A program made the position numbers and the translations under genes. Shown here piece after piece: positions 32,414-44,287 of a DNA stretch of 64,000 bases (positions are counted from its first letter, which is position 1; each line of letters opens with the position of its first letter). Origin of the DNA: Aquilaria yunnanensis. Lineage: Eukaryota; Streptophyta; Magnoliopsida; Malvales; Thymelaeaceae. The stretch covers positions 61,656,001 to 61,720,000 of the forward strand of contig CM077597.1 of assembly GCA_039654915.1 (NCBI GenBank). Reading direction: 5' to 3'. The notes beneath the pieces were generated by a model, which had not been told where the DNA came from, did no database searches, and saw only the letters and a list, made by a program, of their open reading frames with translations.

Positions 32414-33078
32414 ATCCTCCCCACTTTAACAATTTTGGTGCTCCAAAATAGCCTTTAGCTTCAAGTAGTCTTGAAGATACTTTTCCATAAGGTCTTTTTT
32501 AGTTTCCTAGGTTGCTTCTCTGTTAGAGTGGTGTGACCACTGAACTTTAACCTTGCGAATAAGTTTGTTTCTTAACCTTCTGGTATCTTGGCTAAGAAAG
32601 CTATAGGTTATCTTCATATGTCAAGTTAGGTTTGAATTGTATGTCTTCCACTACAATAGCATGCTTTGTGTCCAAAAGACACTTTTAAGCATACTGATGT
32701 GAAAAACATTATGAACACTTGACAGGCTTGGCAGTAGAGCTAACCTACATGCTACCTTGCCAACTCTGTCCAAGATCTCATAATGGCTGATATATCTGGG
32801 AGCTAACTTGGTTATTTTGCCAAATCTGATAGTGCCTTTGGTGGTTGCTGCAACTTTCAGCCAAACATACTTGCCAACGTCAAATTTCAAGTGTCTCATT
32901 CTTTTCTTCACATAGGCTGTGGTCCATTCATTGGCTACCTTTAATCTCTCTTGAATTTTCTTGATTTTGGCAATAATCTCTTTAATAATTTTGGCACAAC
33001 TCTAGCATATCTGAGGCTTCCACCTAACAGTGGGGGTCATGCACCTTCTTCGATATATTGCTTCATAAAGTGTCATTC
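32414..33078 (-). pseudogene. Chromovirus 2 pol C-terminus with polypurine tract (broken)
   Basis: The polypurine tract is 32414-32427. The pol tail reads leftward from 33078: MTLYEAIYRRRC (integrase end), then the segment at 32911-32651 with KLAPRYISHYEIL and FHISMLK, then RRLRNKLI and KVKVQWSHHS near the end. It is homologous to 16117-18305. Tat element 3 interrupts it at 33079. The upstream part of pol is not found on the far side of that element. Confidence 0.75.
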
Positions 33079-33936
33079 TGATGCCCGTCGGCATCTTTGC
33101 TGTATGACATGGTGAGCCTGGAAGGGACTTCCGGTAAGGGAGGAATGTCTGAAGATGGGACTTGCTGGGAGAGATTGCCTGAAACACTCAAAGAACAAGG
33201 GTTAGGAGGTCATCGGAGTGTTGTTCTGGGGGAAGAGACTCCAACGCCCAAGTCAGTATTTAGAGAGATGAAAAGTGAGGAGTAAAGAATAGTAAATATG
33301 CCTCCGTGGATAGTCCTCCCTCCTACTGAGGTCATTTCCCAAGTATTTATAGGAGGATGTAAGGAGAAGTCCGCCTGACATAACCTGCTTAGATCATGAC
33401 ACGTGTTCGATCGGATGTAGTTCGTACCTTTGGGAACGGAGACCTTTATCTGGTCATAGGCTGTCCGCATTGGAAGCTAGGACCGTAGTAGGTCTGCGTG
33501 TCAGAGCGTGTATGGGGGCGTCATGTCAGGACGTATGTGAGGGCGGCATGTCAGACGCTCCTTAACCATTTTTGTCGTATTCTGGAAATCCCCTCGATAG
33601 AAGAGACTTCTTCGCGATAGGAGGGCTTTTTGCCGAGGTTGCTTCAGTTATCCGCGAGTCCCCTCGGCGTGGAGGGTACCCTTCGGGGGTGGTTAGTCTA
33701 CCTCCCCCAAAGTTGGTTAGGTCATACTTTCGAGGGTGATAGTGCACCATATTCCTGAGGTCAGTACTGTCACTATCCGGGGTAGCGATGGACCACCGAG
33801 GTCGAGAGGTCAAAGTATCAGACCCTACGTTTGCGAGGTTGGTGTTTTATCCCTCGGAGGTGATGCCTGCCTTTTCCGAGGGTGGTGCTTTACCCGAGTT
33901 TTATGGATCCAAAGGGGAAATAGCATTTTGGCTATC
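33079..33936 (-). repeat. 3' LTR of Tat element 3 (858 bp)
   Basis: Plus-strand start TGATGCCCGTCGGC, end TTTTGGCTATCA. It keeps the LTR-end ATG at 33110 on the minus strand. The left flank is CATTC; the matching TSD copy was lost with the right part. Confidence 0.84.
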
Positions 33937-34685
33937 ACATGCCCCCCCTCGGAAAATTGAAGTGGAGACTTTGGCTTGTAGAATCTTTGGGGGCACCTCG
34001 TAGGACTCAAAGTGGGACACTGTGTGAGGAGACACTTCGCCACCAGAAGGCGTGCCTTCCCAGCTGAGGTGTCACTACTTGCCCCCCTGTTGGTCCCTTG
34101 GTGCTCTCGAGGTGTGTGCTATCTTTATTTTTACTTTTTCTGCTGCAGGTCAGTGGACTGTCATGTTTCATAACCAGGAGTGTCAGTTTGGATATGCGTG
34201 CCTAGGTTTTCATGGTGTCAGAAAGCATGCCCTCATTTCCCGCATTGGACGACATATGGCGTGTGGTGACTGGAGGTAGTCGCGTCGGTTATAGTAGTCG
34301 CGTCCTTTCACCTTCGAGGGGTAATTATGGCGACTATTCACCTTCACAGGGTAGTTATGGCAACGATTCGGTTACCCCTCTTCGCTCTATATAAACCATC
34401 CTTCCCCTCATGGGCCTTATTTGTTTTCCTTTGGTTCTGTCCTGTTCTCGTCTGCTCTCGAGCTCTTTTTTCTCTTTTATGGCGGTGTAAGCAGCAGAGC
34501 GATTTCTAGGAACCTTTTATGACGGCGTCTACTAATCCTAACTTTGGCAAACATTTTGGTGGGTTCCCCTTTCAGAGGTCCCTCGGTTTCTTCAGTTTCC
34601 ATTTTTTATAGGTTTTGAAGTCATTTTCTTCTTGTTCCCGAAGTACCGTGACACTTTTTTTTGAAGTCGTTTCTTTTAGCCAAAT
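33937..34685 (+). promoter_or_regulatory. Promoter and leader of the antisense gene relic, Tat element 3
   Basis: A TATA box (TATATAAA, 34388-34395) is 298 bases before the ATG at 34686, almost the same distance as in element 1. The place of the G-box reads GACATATGGC (CATATG at 34253-34258), against GACACGTGGC in element 1, so the core has changed at two bases. Two AGGGTA/GTTATGGCGAC-type repeats lie just upstream of the TATA box. Confidence 0.55.
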
Positions 34686-37217
34686 ATGTCTTCCCCTATC
34701 CCCCTCATGTCCGTCCAAACTATTCCCGAGAGCTGGCAGCCTCTCATGTCTCACCCATGTTGTACCACTTTGGAAAAATTAGCGAAGTGGACAACTAAGT
34801 TTTTTCTTCCTTCTTATGCCACCACCAGACTACCCCATCCCAGCCATTTCAGCTTCATGAATAATAGTGGTGAGGTTACTGTTTTTTGAGCCCAACTGAA
34901 GGCCAGACTTCGGTTTCCCCCGCCGAAGATGATTTGTGACTTTTTCCAATTCCATGGCATAACCATGAATCAGCTTCCTCCCAACTCCTATTGTTACTTC
35001 AATGCTTTTCTCTACATGTGTGGGGTTTTCAAGATAGAACCCCACTTCATCATTTTCATGCAGTACTATAAGCTCTATCCGGTCCCAAAGGGTGGCTTCT
35101 ATTTCATGCTACCTCGGGGATTGAGGAGCAAAAAATAAATGTTCACCTTCAACACTAGAGATAGTTGGCGAGGGTGGCAAAGAAAGTTCTTCTTCTTGAA
35201 TGTCGCAGAGGCATGGTGGCACATGCCGACTAGGTGGGCCTGGGGGACGCTGGAGACGAATGTCGTTGATCCCAAGAAGTTGCTAACTCCTGAGTTGGCA
35301 TCGAGGTTTAAGGATTTTGACAGCCATATCAGAGCTGTCGCCAACTGGGATGCCGAGGTCCCGCCACGCTCCTTGTATCCCTTCCCCATTAGGTGGAACC
35401 TTATGACCGAAGATGTTCTTCGGGAGCTACGGGTGCTCAAGGAGCATAAAACCGATCTCGGCATGCCAGCTCCTGCCATCGACGAAAAGAAATCCTGGCT
35501 GGTGACACTGCTTTTGGGGGAGCTCACTGACGAAGCTCTTTTTGAGAGTAAGTTACTTTCCAAATTTTTGGTATAAGTATCCCTTTGGACTTACACTGAT
35601 ATTTTTCCCCCTTTTTCAGGGATGGGCGACCAGTTAGCCGTCTTCTACAAATCCCTCTTCCTCGGTCAGGCTGAGAAGTGGGAACAGAAGAAGAAGGTGG
35701 CCCCAGAGAGGCGAAAGACATCTGGAGGCGGGCCGTCTTCGGCTAAGAAGGCGAAGAAGGACCTCCTTCCCCAACCTCCGGAGGACGTTGTAAAGGTTGG
35801 GGACCAGCCTGAGGTCCTAGTTGACCTGCCACTGAAGCTAGTCATCAGCTCCATTCCCCGGAGTCCTACCACTTTGGCGTACCTATTAGGTTCTTTGGCA
35901 GAAGGCCCTTCTGTTGAAGAGCTCAAGGAGCGCAGAAGAAGCAAGGGAAAACACGTCCCTGCCGAAGTGGAAGAGGTCCACGACTCCGATGATGATGTCA
36001 CCGAGGTTCCGCCAGGTTTGCCCCTTAGCCATTTCTTTATAAACTTAGACATCTTTAGCACTCTAAACCTCATAGATATATGGCTAAGGGACAATGAACT
36101 GATAGAACTGTGTCATGACTTTGCAGAAGAACTAGCGCCCTTGGCATGGATGGTGGAGGATGCCCGAAGACGGGCCCTTCGGGACTCGCATATCCCAAAG
36201 GATAAGATTCCAAGGGAGCCTTTCTAGTCTTTCATAGAGGACATGAATTTGTTCTCTGAAGACAGTCAGCAAATGGCTCCCCAAATGGCGAAGGGCGTGC
36301 TCACCCAAGCCACCTTTAAATCTGTGGCAGACGAGTGCCTGAATAAGGAGATCCTCACAGTGAGGATGTCCGAGTGCACTACCCAGGTACTCTTCAAACC
36401 CTTCAAAATTTTCTAAGTATTTGGTTTTCCTTGTGCAACTTTACCAAATGTCCTTCCCCCTTTTTTTGCAGCTCTTGGCGTATAGCGGATATTTCAGAGC
36501 TTGGGCAACAAAACAGTCTTCGGTCCGATCTTGGGCCGAAGATCATCTGCAGAAGGGCAAGGTGTTTTGCGCCAACTTGGTCGTTAAGAATGCCGAGTTG
36601 AGCAGAATAGCCAACGAGGAGATTGGCAAACTTTGGGAGGACTTCTTGAAGGGTCAGGAGGTGCTCTTGAAGGATTTCTCCCAGAAGATGTCTGACCTCG
36701 GCGCGAAGGTCGTTGAACTGACTTTGGCCAACGAGGCTATCAAAAGGACAAGGAGGAAGACCCTGCTCTCCTGACGAAGGCCCTTGCTGACAATGCTGAG
36801 CTTCAGGCCAAGGTCGTGGCACTGAACAAGTTGACAAAGACGAAGAGGAAGACGAAGAAGCTCGAGAAGGAGGTCGCTAAGTTGAATAACGAGCTGGACG
36901 ACTTGTCTATCCAAAAAGACAAGGCAGATCAAGCTACCAAGGTTGCTTGTCAAGACGGCTTTTGTCTTGCTCGGCACCAAGTCTTGGCGAAGTACCCCAA
37001 CCTCGACTTATCCTTCTTAACTGCTCTGGACATCCCCGAGGGGCCTCGCTGGGCTTGGTCAAAGATTGATCATGTAAACCTGCCCTCTGCTCCTCATTTA
37101 GTGTCGAAGGCTGTAACAAAAGATGCAGGGGATGGAGCATCTCACGATGGCGGGGTCCTTAGGTGTCTAGGGCTTTACTTTTTCTTCTTCTTTTTCTTTG
37201 TGCTCTTCTTCTTGTAA
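34686..37217 (+). pseudogene. Antisense extra gene of Tat element 3, mildly disabled
   Basis: Same plan as 585-2933 and the closer of the two relics. Exon 1 starts at 34686 and has stops near 34887 (TVF then TGA) and 35137 (KK then TAA). Later blocks are open: 35139 to about 35548, 35622-36015, and the coiled coil (36421-36774 and 36816-37217, with a frame change between them). Introns keep GT-AG ends: donor GAGAGTAAG near 35548 with acceptor TTTTTCAG near 35620, and donor CCAGGTTTG near 36016 with acceptor TTTGCAG near 36125. A TAG near 36226 interrupts the third exon. A Phe-rich tail ends at 37217. Confidence 0.78.
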
Positions 37218-37564
37218 TCTCCTCCTTGTAATAAGGCTTCTTAATGAAATTTTTTCTTCCTTTAAAAAATTGGGCTAAGTCCCAAGGCAAGTTTCTCCTT
37301 AAATAATCTTTGTTTTCAAGGGTTATCTTGACCACTTTTTATCGATCATCTTCACCGAAACGCTAGCTTTGGCGAATATCTTTTGCCAAAGTTTCACCTA
37401 TTTTTATCAACCATGTTTGGTAGATGCGCTTTCGGAGGAAACGTGTAATTTTCGCAAATACTTACTTGAACCTTGTTCGGCGAGATTTCTTAGGTGGGGT
37501 TATTTTTCCAGAAAATTTTCCATACTTAGAAAAATTTCTAACTGTGCAGTTTTCTGACAAGATT
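37218..37564. other. Spacer between convergent 3' ends, Tat element 3
   Basis: This corresponds to the repeat-rich spacers of elements 1 and 2. Only weak repetition is visible (ATCTTCACCGAAACG, ACCATGTTTGGTAG-like words). No long tandem array and no gene were seen. Confidence 0.55.
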
Positions 37565-40500
37565 CTAAGTGTAGAATTTCTTCAAGGCATTTGAATGCCA
37601 TGTATTTTTCAGTTGCCCACCTTCGGTATCACCGAGCTTATAGACTCCCTTCTGAACCTCGTCAAGGACCTGATAAAGCCCTTCCCAGTTTGGCCGAAGT
37701 ACCCCGTGATATGGTTTCCGAGGCTTAAACTCAGCTTTTTGGAGAACAAGATCCCCCTTACTGATTCCTTTTTGTCTGACATGCAAGTTCGCAGTTATAG
37801 CTACCCTTTGCTGAAAAGCTTTTCCTCTGAGTTCAGCCACTTCTTTGTGTCCGTCAATCAGGTCGAGCATAATTCTCAGCCCAAGGTCATTTTCCTCTTT
37901 GTCGAACACTTGTATCCTAACCGATAGCTGAACCACCTCGATAGGAACAATGGCCTCTGTGCCGAAAACGAGTGAGAAAGGTGTCTCACCTGTGGTCCTT
38001 TGGGGCGTTGTCCAATAGCTCTATAGCACACTAGGAAGTTCTCCCAGCCATTTTCCCTTTGCTTCCTTCAATCTCTTTTTCAGACCATCTTTTATGGTTC
38101 TGTTGGACACCTCTACTTGTCCGTTGCTCTGAGGATGAGCTACCAGGGCGAAGTGCATTTTTATCCCGAGGTCAGCAGTGAACTCTTAGAATTCCTTGTC
38201 AACAAACTGGGAACCATTGTCGGCAACTATCTGTTAATGTTGTGCCGAAAAGGCCAATCATGAGATGATTGTACTTTTGCACATTGAGTCATGATATTTT
38301 ATTAAGGCATTAATCCAGCAATTATGTTTGTTGTTTTTGTTTCTACATAACTTAACAAACATAATTGTAACCCTAGAATAATGATATTCTCAAATGTCCC
38401 TAGTCTAGTATTATGTGGAGCGGGTTGCAATAATACATAACAACTAGCATATGTGGAGACTAATATGAGATATGTAGTCTGCATATGGGTACAAGTTGGA
38501 GAACTTGTGTACTGGACCGACCCACCATGAGAACACTACATGGATCGTTATATGAGTGTCATAAGTGATTCTCATAGTGATCATGGTATATGTAGTCCTT
38601 CGACCTACGATCATCAAGGTTCCTTACATGTGAGTCACATACTTTGATACTTTCCTTTGTTGCTCGTAATTGAGTGAACTTGAAGGAGGTCATTGGGTAT
38701 GTCACATATCATACGGAGGCATTTGTATGATCAAGATGGGATTTGTCCCTCTAGTGTAACGAGAGTGATATCTTCGGGCCCCTTGATAGAGTAAGACTTA
38801 GAAAAATGCATGGCCATGCTCCGATGAGTTGATATACGATATCAATGTCATCAGTTTAAGTTGGTCTACTCGGTAATCAAGAAACCAAAGATTGGGGTAT
38901 ACGAGAGTGACACATTCCATGTCTCATGCTTAGTCTCGATATCTTGGACAATGGGACAATGGCATATATCGGTGATGATCATAAAGGTTTAGTCGAATCA
39001 TCGACAATCTTGTCACTTGTGTAGCAATGATGTGTTGCTAGATACCGCTCATTGCTTATGATCGTAAATGTGATTTATGATCATTGCCAACATGGTAAGA
39101 GCCTATTGGGTCACACACATAGAGTTATTTGGATCATTAGAGTGCATGGGCTAATAATTTGGGTTTTGGTTTCACAATAATTTCGTATTAATAATGGGCC
39201 CAATAGTTGAGCCATTATTAAGCCTGAAATTAAAGCCTAATTGGATTAGGGCTTTGAAACCCACTAGGCTTGGAAGTTGAGTCTCACTATAAATACAACT
39301 TCTAGTGAGAAATTCGCAGGTCTCCTTGCCCTAGCCTCCCAAAAGGATAGCCGCACTCTTCTCTTGCAATTCCTTGGAGGACGCAAGCTAGCACTACGAG
39401 CGCAAGATAGATGCATATGCCGGGACGTGGTGGAAGTGTGGTGATCCTGATAGGCTCGTGTGGATACCATAAAGAGCCTGAACACATCAACTGTTCAGGT
39501 TTTGTGATTCGACTCTATAGTTGAGTGAGAGATCTCAACCGAAAATTAGGTATGAAAATTTTTGAACACCCGATTTACCCCGTTTCACTTGGACCCTGGA
39601 GGGTTTCGGTTAAATTTTGCTATGCTGTTTGACTCCCGAAACCCAACACTATCACCCTCGGTATGCCAAATCTGCATACGATGTTCTTCTAGATGAATTT
39701 TTGTATGCCCTTTGCCGAAATGGTTGCCAGGGGCTCTGCTTTGACCCATTTAGTGAAGTAATTTGCTGCGACCACGCAGAACTTTACTCCTCCAAGAGCA
39801 GTCGGGAGTGGCCCGATAAGGTCAATGCCCCATACGGGAAAGGGACAAGGGTAGTGAGCTGAGGTTATCGATTCTGAGGGTAACCTCCGGATATTGGCGT
39901 GTCTTTGGCAATTATCACATTTCTGGACAAACTGCCTCGCATCCTTTCTTAGGGTGGGCCAGAAGTACCCTTGGCGGAGTATTACTCCTGCCAAGGTGTC
40001 AGTTCCTATGTGGGAACCACAGGCCCCTTCGTGGACTTCTTTGAGGACTATCTCTATGTCCTCTTCGCTGACACACCTTTGTAGCGGGCTCGCATACCCC
40101 TGTCGGTATAACTCTTCCCCGATTAGGAAATATCATCCGGAATGTCTTCGCATTTTTGCTGCTTCGCGATGGTCTTCGGGAAGCTCCAAGGTTGTAAGAT
40201 ACTTTTTTAGGGGATTTTTCCATCCTTTTTCCGAGGCCGCTATGCTCATTATTGCTATGCTCGGGTGGCTTAGTACTTTAGTGGACTTTTTTGACTTGGC
40301 CAGACCATCTGCTTCAGTATTGTCTCGGTGAGGCACGTTCTCGATGTGTACTGCGTCGAACTCTTGAATGAGCTTTGATTCAAGCTCGTCATATTTCACC
40401 AAAGTTGGGTCCTTCACGCTATAGTCCCCTGCCATCCGTTGGACCACTAGCTGAGAATCGTTGTTGGCCTTCAAGTTTCTCACGCCAATTCTTCTAGCAA

Positions 40501-41803
40501 GGCGTAACCCTGCTACAAGGGCTTCATATTCCGCCATATTGTTGGTGATGTTAACCCCGAATTTGATGGCTTTCATAACTTCCATACCCTCGGGACCGTG
40601 AAGAATTAATCCAGCTCCTTGATGTTTGGAGCCGGAGGCCCCATTGAGGAACAGAGTCCACTCAGGTTCGTTATTGCTGAGGTCAGGTTGACTTTCTTTG
40701 GTAATGGGTACTTCGACAATGAAATCCACCAAAGCTTGAGCTTTTGTTGCCTTCCTTGGCTCATAGGTAATATCATACTCACTAAGCTCTATGCACCACT
40801 TCGAAAGCCTTCCTGAGTGGTCTACCTTCTTCATGATATCTCAAAGAGGCAGGTTACTTCGGACAATAATGGGGTGGCCCTGGAAATACGGACGTAGCCT
40901 TCTGCTTGCAAGTATTAGAGAATAAATATCCTTTTGTAGTGAAGGGTACCTAACCCCGGTGCCATGCAGGGACTTGCTCACATAATATACTGGCCATTGC
41001 TCCACCCCCTCTTCCTTCACAAGGACCGAACTTAGCACCTTTTCGGTGACGGTGAGGTATAGTATGAGGGGTTCCCCTTCTCGTGGCTGCCGGAGTGTCG
41101 ACAGGCGAGTCAGGTAGACCTTAAGCTCTTCCTAGGCCTTTTGGCAGTCTTCGTTCCAAGGATGTACCTCGCTCCTGAGGTCACCACCATTTTTTTCCGC
41201 CTTAGTGAGGACCTTGAAGAATGGTCGGCAGCGATCCCCATATCTGGAGATGAATCTACTGAGGGACGTGATTCTCCCTGTGAGTCTTTGCACATCCTTT
41301 GTTGTCGTGGGAGTTCGGAATCCTAGTAGGGCCTTGACCTTTTCTGGATTGGCATCGATACCTCTTTCTGACACCATAAATTCGAGGAACTTACTCACTT
41401 TCACCCCGAACATGCATTTTTCAGGGTTGAGATGGATTCCGAAGGTCCTCAGCTAGTGAAATGTTTCCTCCAAGTCCGTGATATGACTACTAGGCAGTTT
41501 GCTCTTAACCATCATATCATCAACGTAGACTTCCATGTTCCTCCCTATTTGGGAGTTGAAGACCCTATTCATTAACCTTTGGTACGTGGCTCCTACATTC
41601 TTAAGCCCGAAGGGCATTCTAATGTAGTAGTATGTACCAACTTCGGTGATGAAGGCATTTTTTTCCTTGTCTTCGGGGTCCATCCTGATTTGATGATACC
41701 CATTGAAGGCGTCGAGGAAACTTAGGAGGCCATACCCGGCGGTTGAGTCCACTAACTGGTCTATTGGGGGTAGTGGATATGAATCTTTAAGGCAAGCATC
41801 GTT
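37565..41803 (-). pseudogene. pol: 3' part of gag-pol of Tat element 3, interrupted
   Basis: Collinear with the C-terminal 55 percent of the element 1 polyprotein. Leftward from 41803: reverse transcriptase with Tyr-Val-Asp-Asp (41752-41453), its C-terminal part (41413-41132), first RNase H region (41038-40841), second RNase H-like region (40834-40133), integrase zinc site and core start (39994-39689), and after the solo LTR the integrase end (38230-37565). A few stops separate long open blocks, so decay is milder than in element 2. Reverse transcriptase is cut at its N-terminal side. Confidence 0.84.
38232..39650 (+). repeat. Solo beta-family LTR (1419 bp) with perfect TSD CTATC
   Basis: It begins TGTTAATGTTGTGCC and ends CCCGAAACCCAACA. 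CTATC flanks both ends (38227-38231 and 39651-39655). A TATAAATA box near 39291 sets the plus orientation. It interrupts the integrase of Tat element 3. No internal ORF is supported. I could not assign the superfamily, because no internal region of this family is present. Confidence 0.93.
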
Positions 41804-44287
41804 TGTTACCCACTCTGGGGTAGTCCAGTTATGGTGCCAAAACTGTGCATTTAGACTCCCAGGATTGGTAATGTTCTGTAGGCCATCAGAACACTACCCT
41901 TAGTGTGCATACCCAAGTGGCCCTCTTGGGCACTATGTAAATACATGCATATTGGTCCAACCATTGCACACATATTCACATTTCATGCACACCATGGCAG
42001 CAAAGAAGGAAAACACTAGCACAAGTCTTAGTTTTGGCTTCCACACATTAGGCAACCTTGTTAAGTTCTAGTGGCCAGCTACTGCACCTGTAACTTCCAC
42101 TAATAAATTGTATCATTATAGCCTCATACCCCCCTATTTTATTTTCTCCATTATCAATTAGAGACTTATAGAAAACCAAGGAATTTTTTTTTACATCAAT
42201 AGCCCACCTATGGACCAAGTTATGGATTTTTGAAGTTGGTTACAAAATTCTGACCAAATGAATAGTAACTCAGCCAATTTTGCAACATCATATCTTTGGC
42301 TAAAAGGATCCAAATCCATAAATTCAAAATTTCAGTTCAACCTCTAGATGTTCTCTAGATGTGATCAAAATTTCATAACAAGATTCGTTCTACACAGGGA
42401 GATATTAAACTTTAGGTACATGGTCGAAATTCTGGCAACTTTTGGACCATTTTGCCCATATAATTTTTCCAAACCATGCAAACACTTCATTCACAAGGGG
42501 AAAGCCCTCCAAGGCTACCCCATACATGTCCAACACACATATTAATTACATTTTCTTGCATCTAGCAACTTTATGTGGCCAAAACAGAATTTACAAGTAA
42601 GCAGCCCATCATTCACACTTAGGCAGCTTTGCACCACATCACTTACATAGCCAAAACATTACTCAAATGTTCACATACTTGTCTCATATTACATACAATA
42701 CATGTAAATGAATACATGCACTACAATATGGTCTTAACTCAGCTAAATACGCACCCTAGGTTACAGGAGGTCCTGAGAGACAATGGACTCCAAAAACAGG
42801 ATGCTGGACAGCTGCTGCACAACACAGAAAGTACCACCATTAAAAATACCAAATGTGCTCCTAAAATCACCAAAATTTCCAGATCACAAATAGACATATG
42901 GAAGTTCATGTACCTGAAATTTCAGATCAAAACTCAAACCACAAAGGTTAGTTTAAAGGTGATCTTTCAGCTGGACCTGAAATGACAGAATTGAGGGGAG
43001 TAAGTTTCATTGAGAAACTTAGTAAGGGTAACACTTGGTTTCTTAAGGTAATGTGATCCTCATTAAAACCTGCATCCAAAGACACTAAAACACAAAAACC
43101 ACAATGCATATATACAAGATATAGCAACCAAATGCAGCAGCCAAACACAAACAACAAACACATGAAATGTGGCAGCAGCATATACCATAGGTTAATCCAT
43201 AAAACATGTAAAAAACTTAACCAAATCACTATGGCGGCCCTCCTCAAGCTAATGCTTGGTCTTAGGAGGATTTTAAAACTAGTTAGTACTAACTCTTGGG
43301 CTCTAGAAACCCAGAAATTCGCTGCCATCACTGTGCACTGCACACTAGGTCACAAAACCTTCAATAAGTGCACTCCCCTCACTAAGCTTGGTTCATCAAG
43401 CACATGGCTCTCTTCCAAGCTTAGCCCTAGCTCCATGGATGTTTGAAAATTGTAGAAAGCAACCCATGAGAGCAAGATAACCCTTACCTTGATGGGTACG
43501 CTGAAATTGGAGCTTGATCCTAGGTGCACTCAAGCAATAGCACCAAATAGCTTCCAATTGTGCTTCCTTGACTTGAATTGCAAGTATTTTTGAGTTTGAA
43601 GGTATGGTGGCTATGGAGGAAGTGTGGAGGAGAGGGCTGGCTTTCTTTTTTCTGGTGGAGGCCGAAATTTAGAGAAGCAAAGGTGGTCTTGACTACTTAA
43701 ATAGTCAAAAGTACACTAAACACACTTAAGTAGTCTTAACCTTGTCTTATGTCATTTTCCTTGCTACATGACTATGGTTTCTTAGTCTTAATCTCTTGGC
43801 CCACATTTGACCATCCTTATCTTCCTTTTGCAACCCTCCTTATGTGGGATAGCCCCACAAAACTTCCATTTGACTTAAGTCATAGACATACACATCTTAA
43901 GGCCTACATTAGAACACTTAGGTCCTTTATGCCTTTTTGTGTTTTCTTTGTCCTTAGTTGTCTTCCATAAGCAATTTCGTCCTCCAATAGGACTTTCATA
44001 CCATTCATATCCTTCCCATAACTCTCCAAATCTCTTTTATGAAAGTTTTGCAATTGAGTACCCGAATTTCCAAAACCTTACAAAAAAGTCCATAGGTTGC
44101 TTGACAAACAAGCAATCTTTAAGGCTTTTCTTGGGGACCAAGTTACCAACTTGGAACACTTTTAAGGAGGTGTTGATCATACCTTTTACCCCCCACACTA
44201 CAATTACTATGGTGAGAATTACACAATATAATGGTTTTTAGCCATTATGACACACTTGTAATTCTCCCATTTTGTGAGGTGGTAACA
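41804..44287 (-). repeat. Alpha-family LTR without TSD, at a Tat/copia junction
   Basis: It is full length (2484 bp), TGTTACCCACTC to GAGGTGGTAACA, and very similar to 47667-50081. The left neighbour is Tat element 3 reverse transcriptase (...CATCGTT) and the right neighbour is copia pol (AATTGTGC...). The five-base flanks TCGTT and AATTG do not match. Neither neighbour continues on the other side. Confidence 0.85.

Larger units (their letters stand above)
33079..41803 (-). mobile_element. Tat-lineage LTR retrotransposon, element 3 (5' half deleted)
   Basis: It keeps the 3' LTR (33079-33936), antisense gene with promoter, spacer, and pol back to the reverse transcriptase, where Tat sequence stops at 41803 against an alpha LTR. 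Gag, protease, primer-binding site and 5' LTR are missing. The pol part is interrupted by a solo beta LTR (38232-39650). Confidence 0.86.

Noticed and set aside
43132..43446. 104-codon ORF in an alpha LTR, with the opposite-strand ORF at 42948-43343
   Set aside because: Both fall in non-coding alpha LTR sequence; the corresponding ORFs are broken in other copies.
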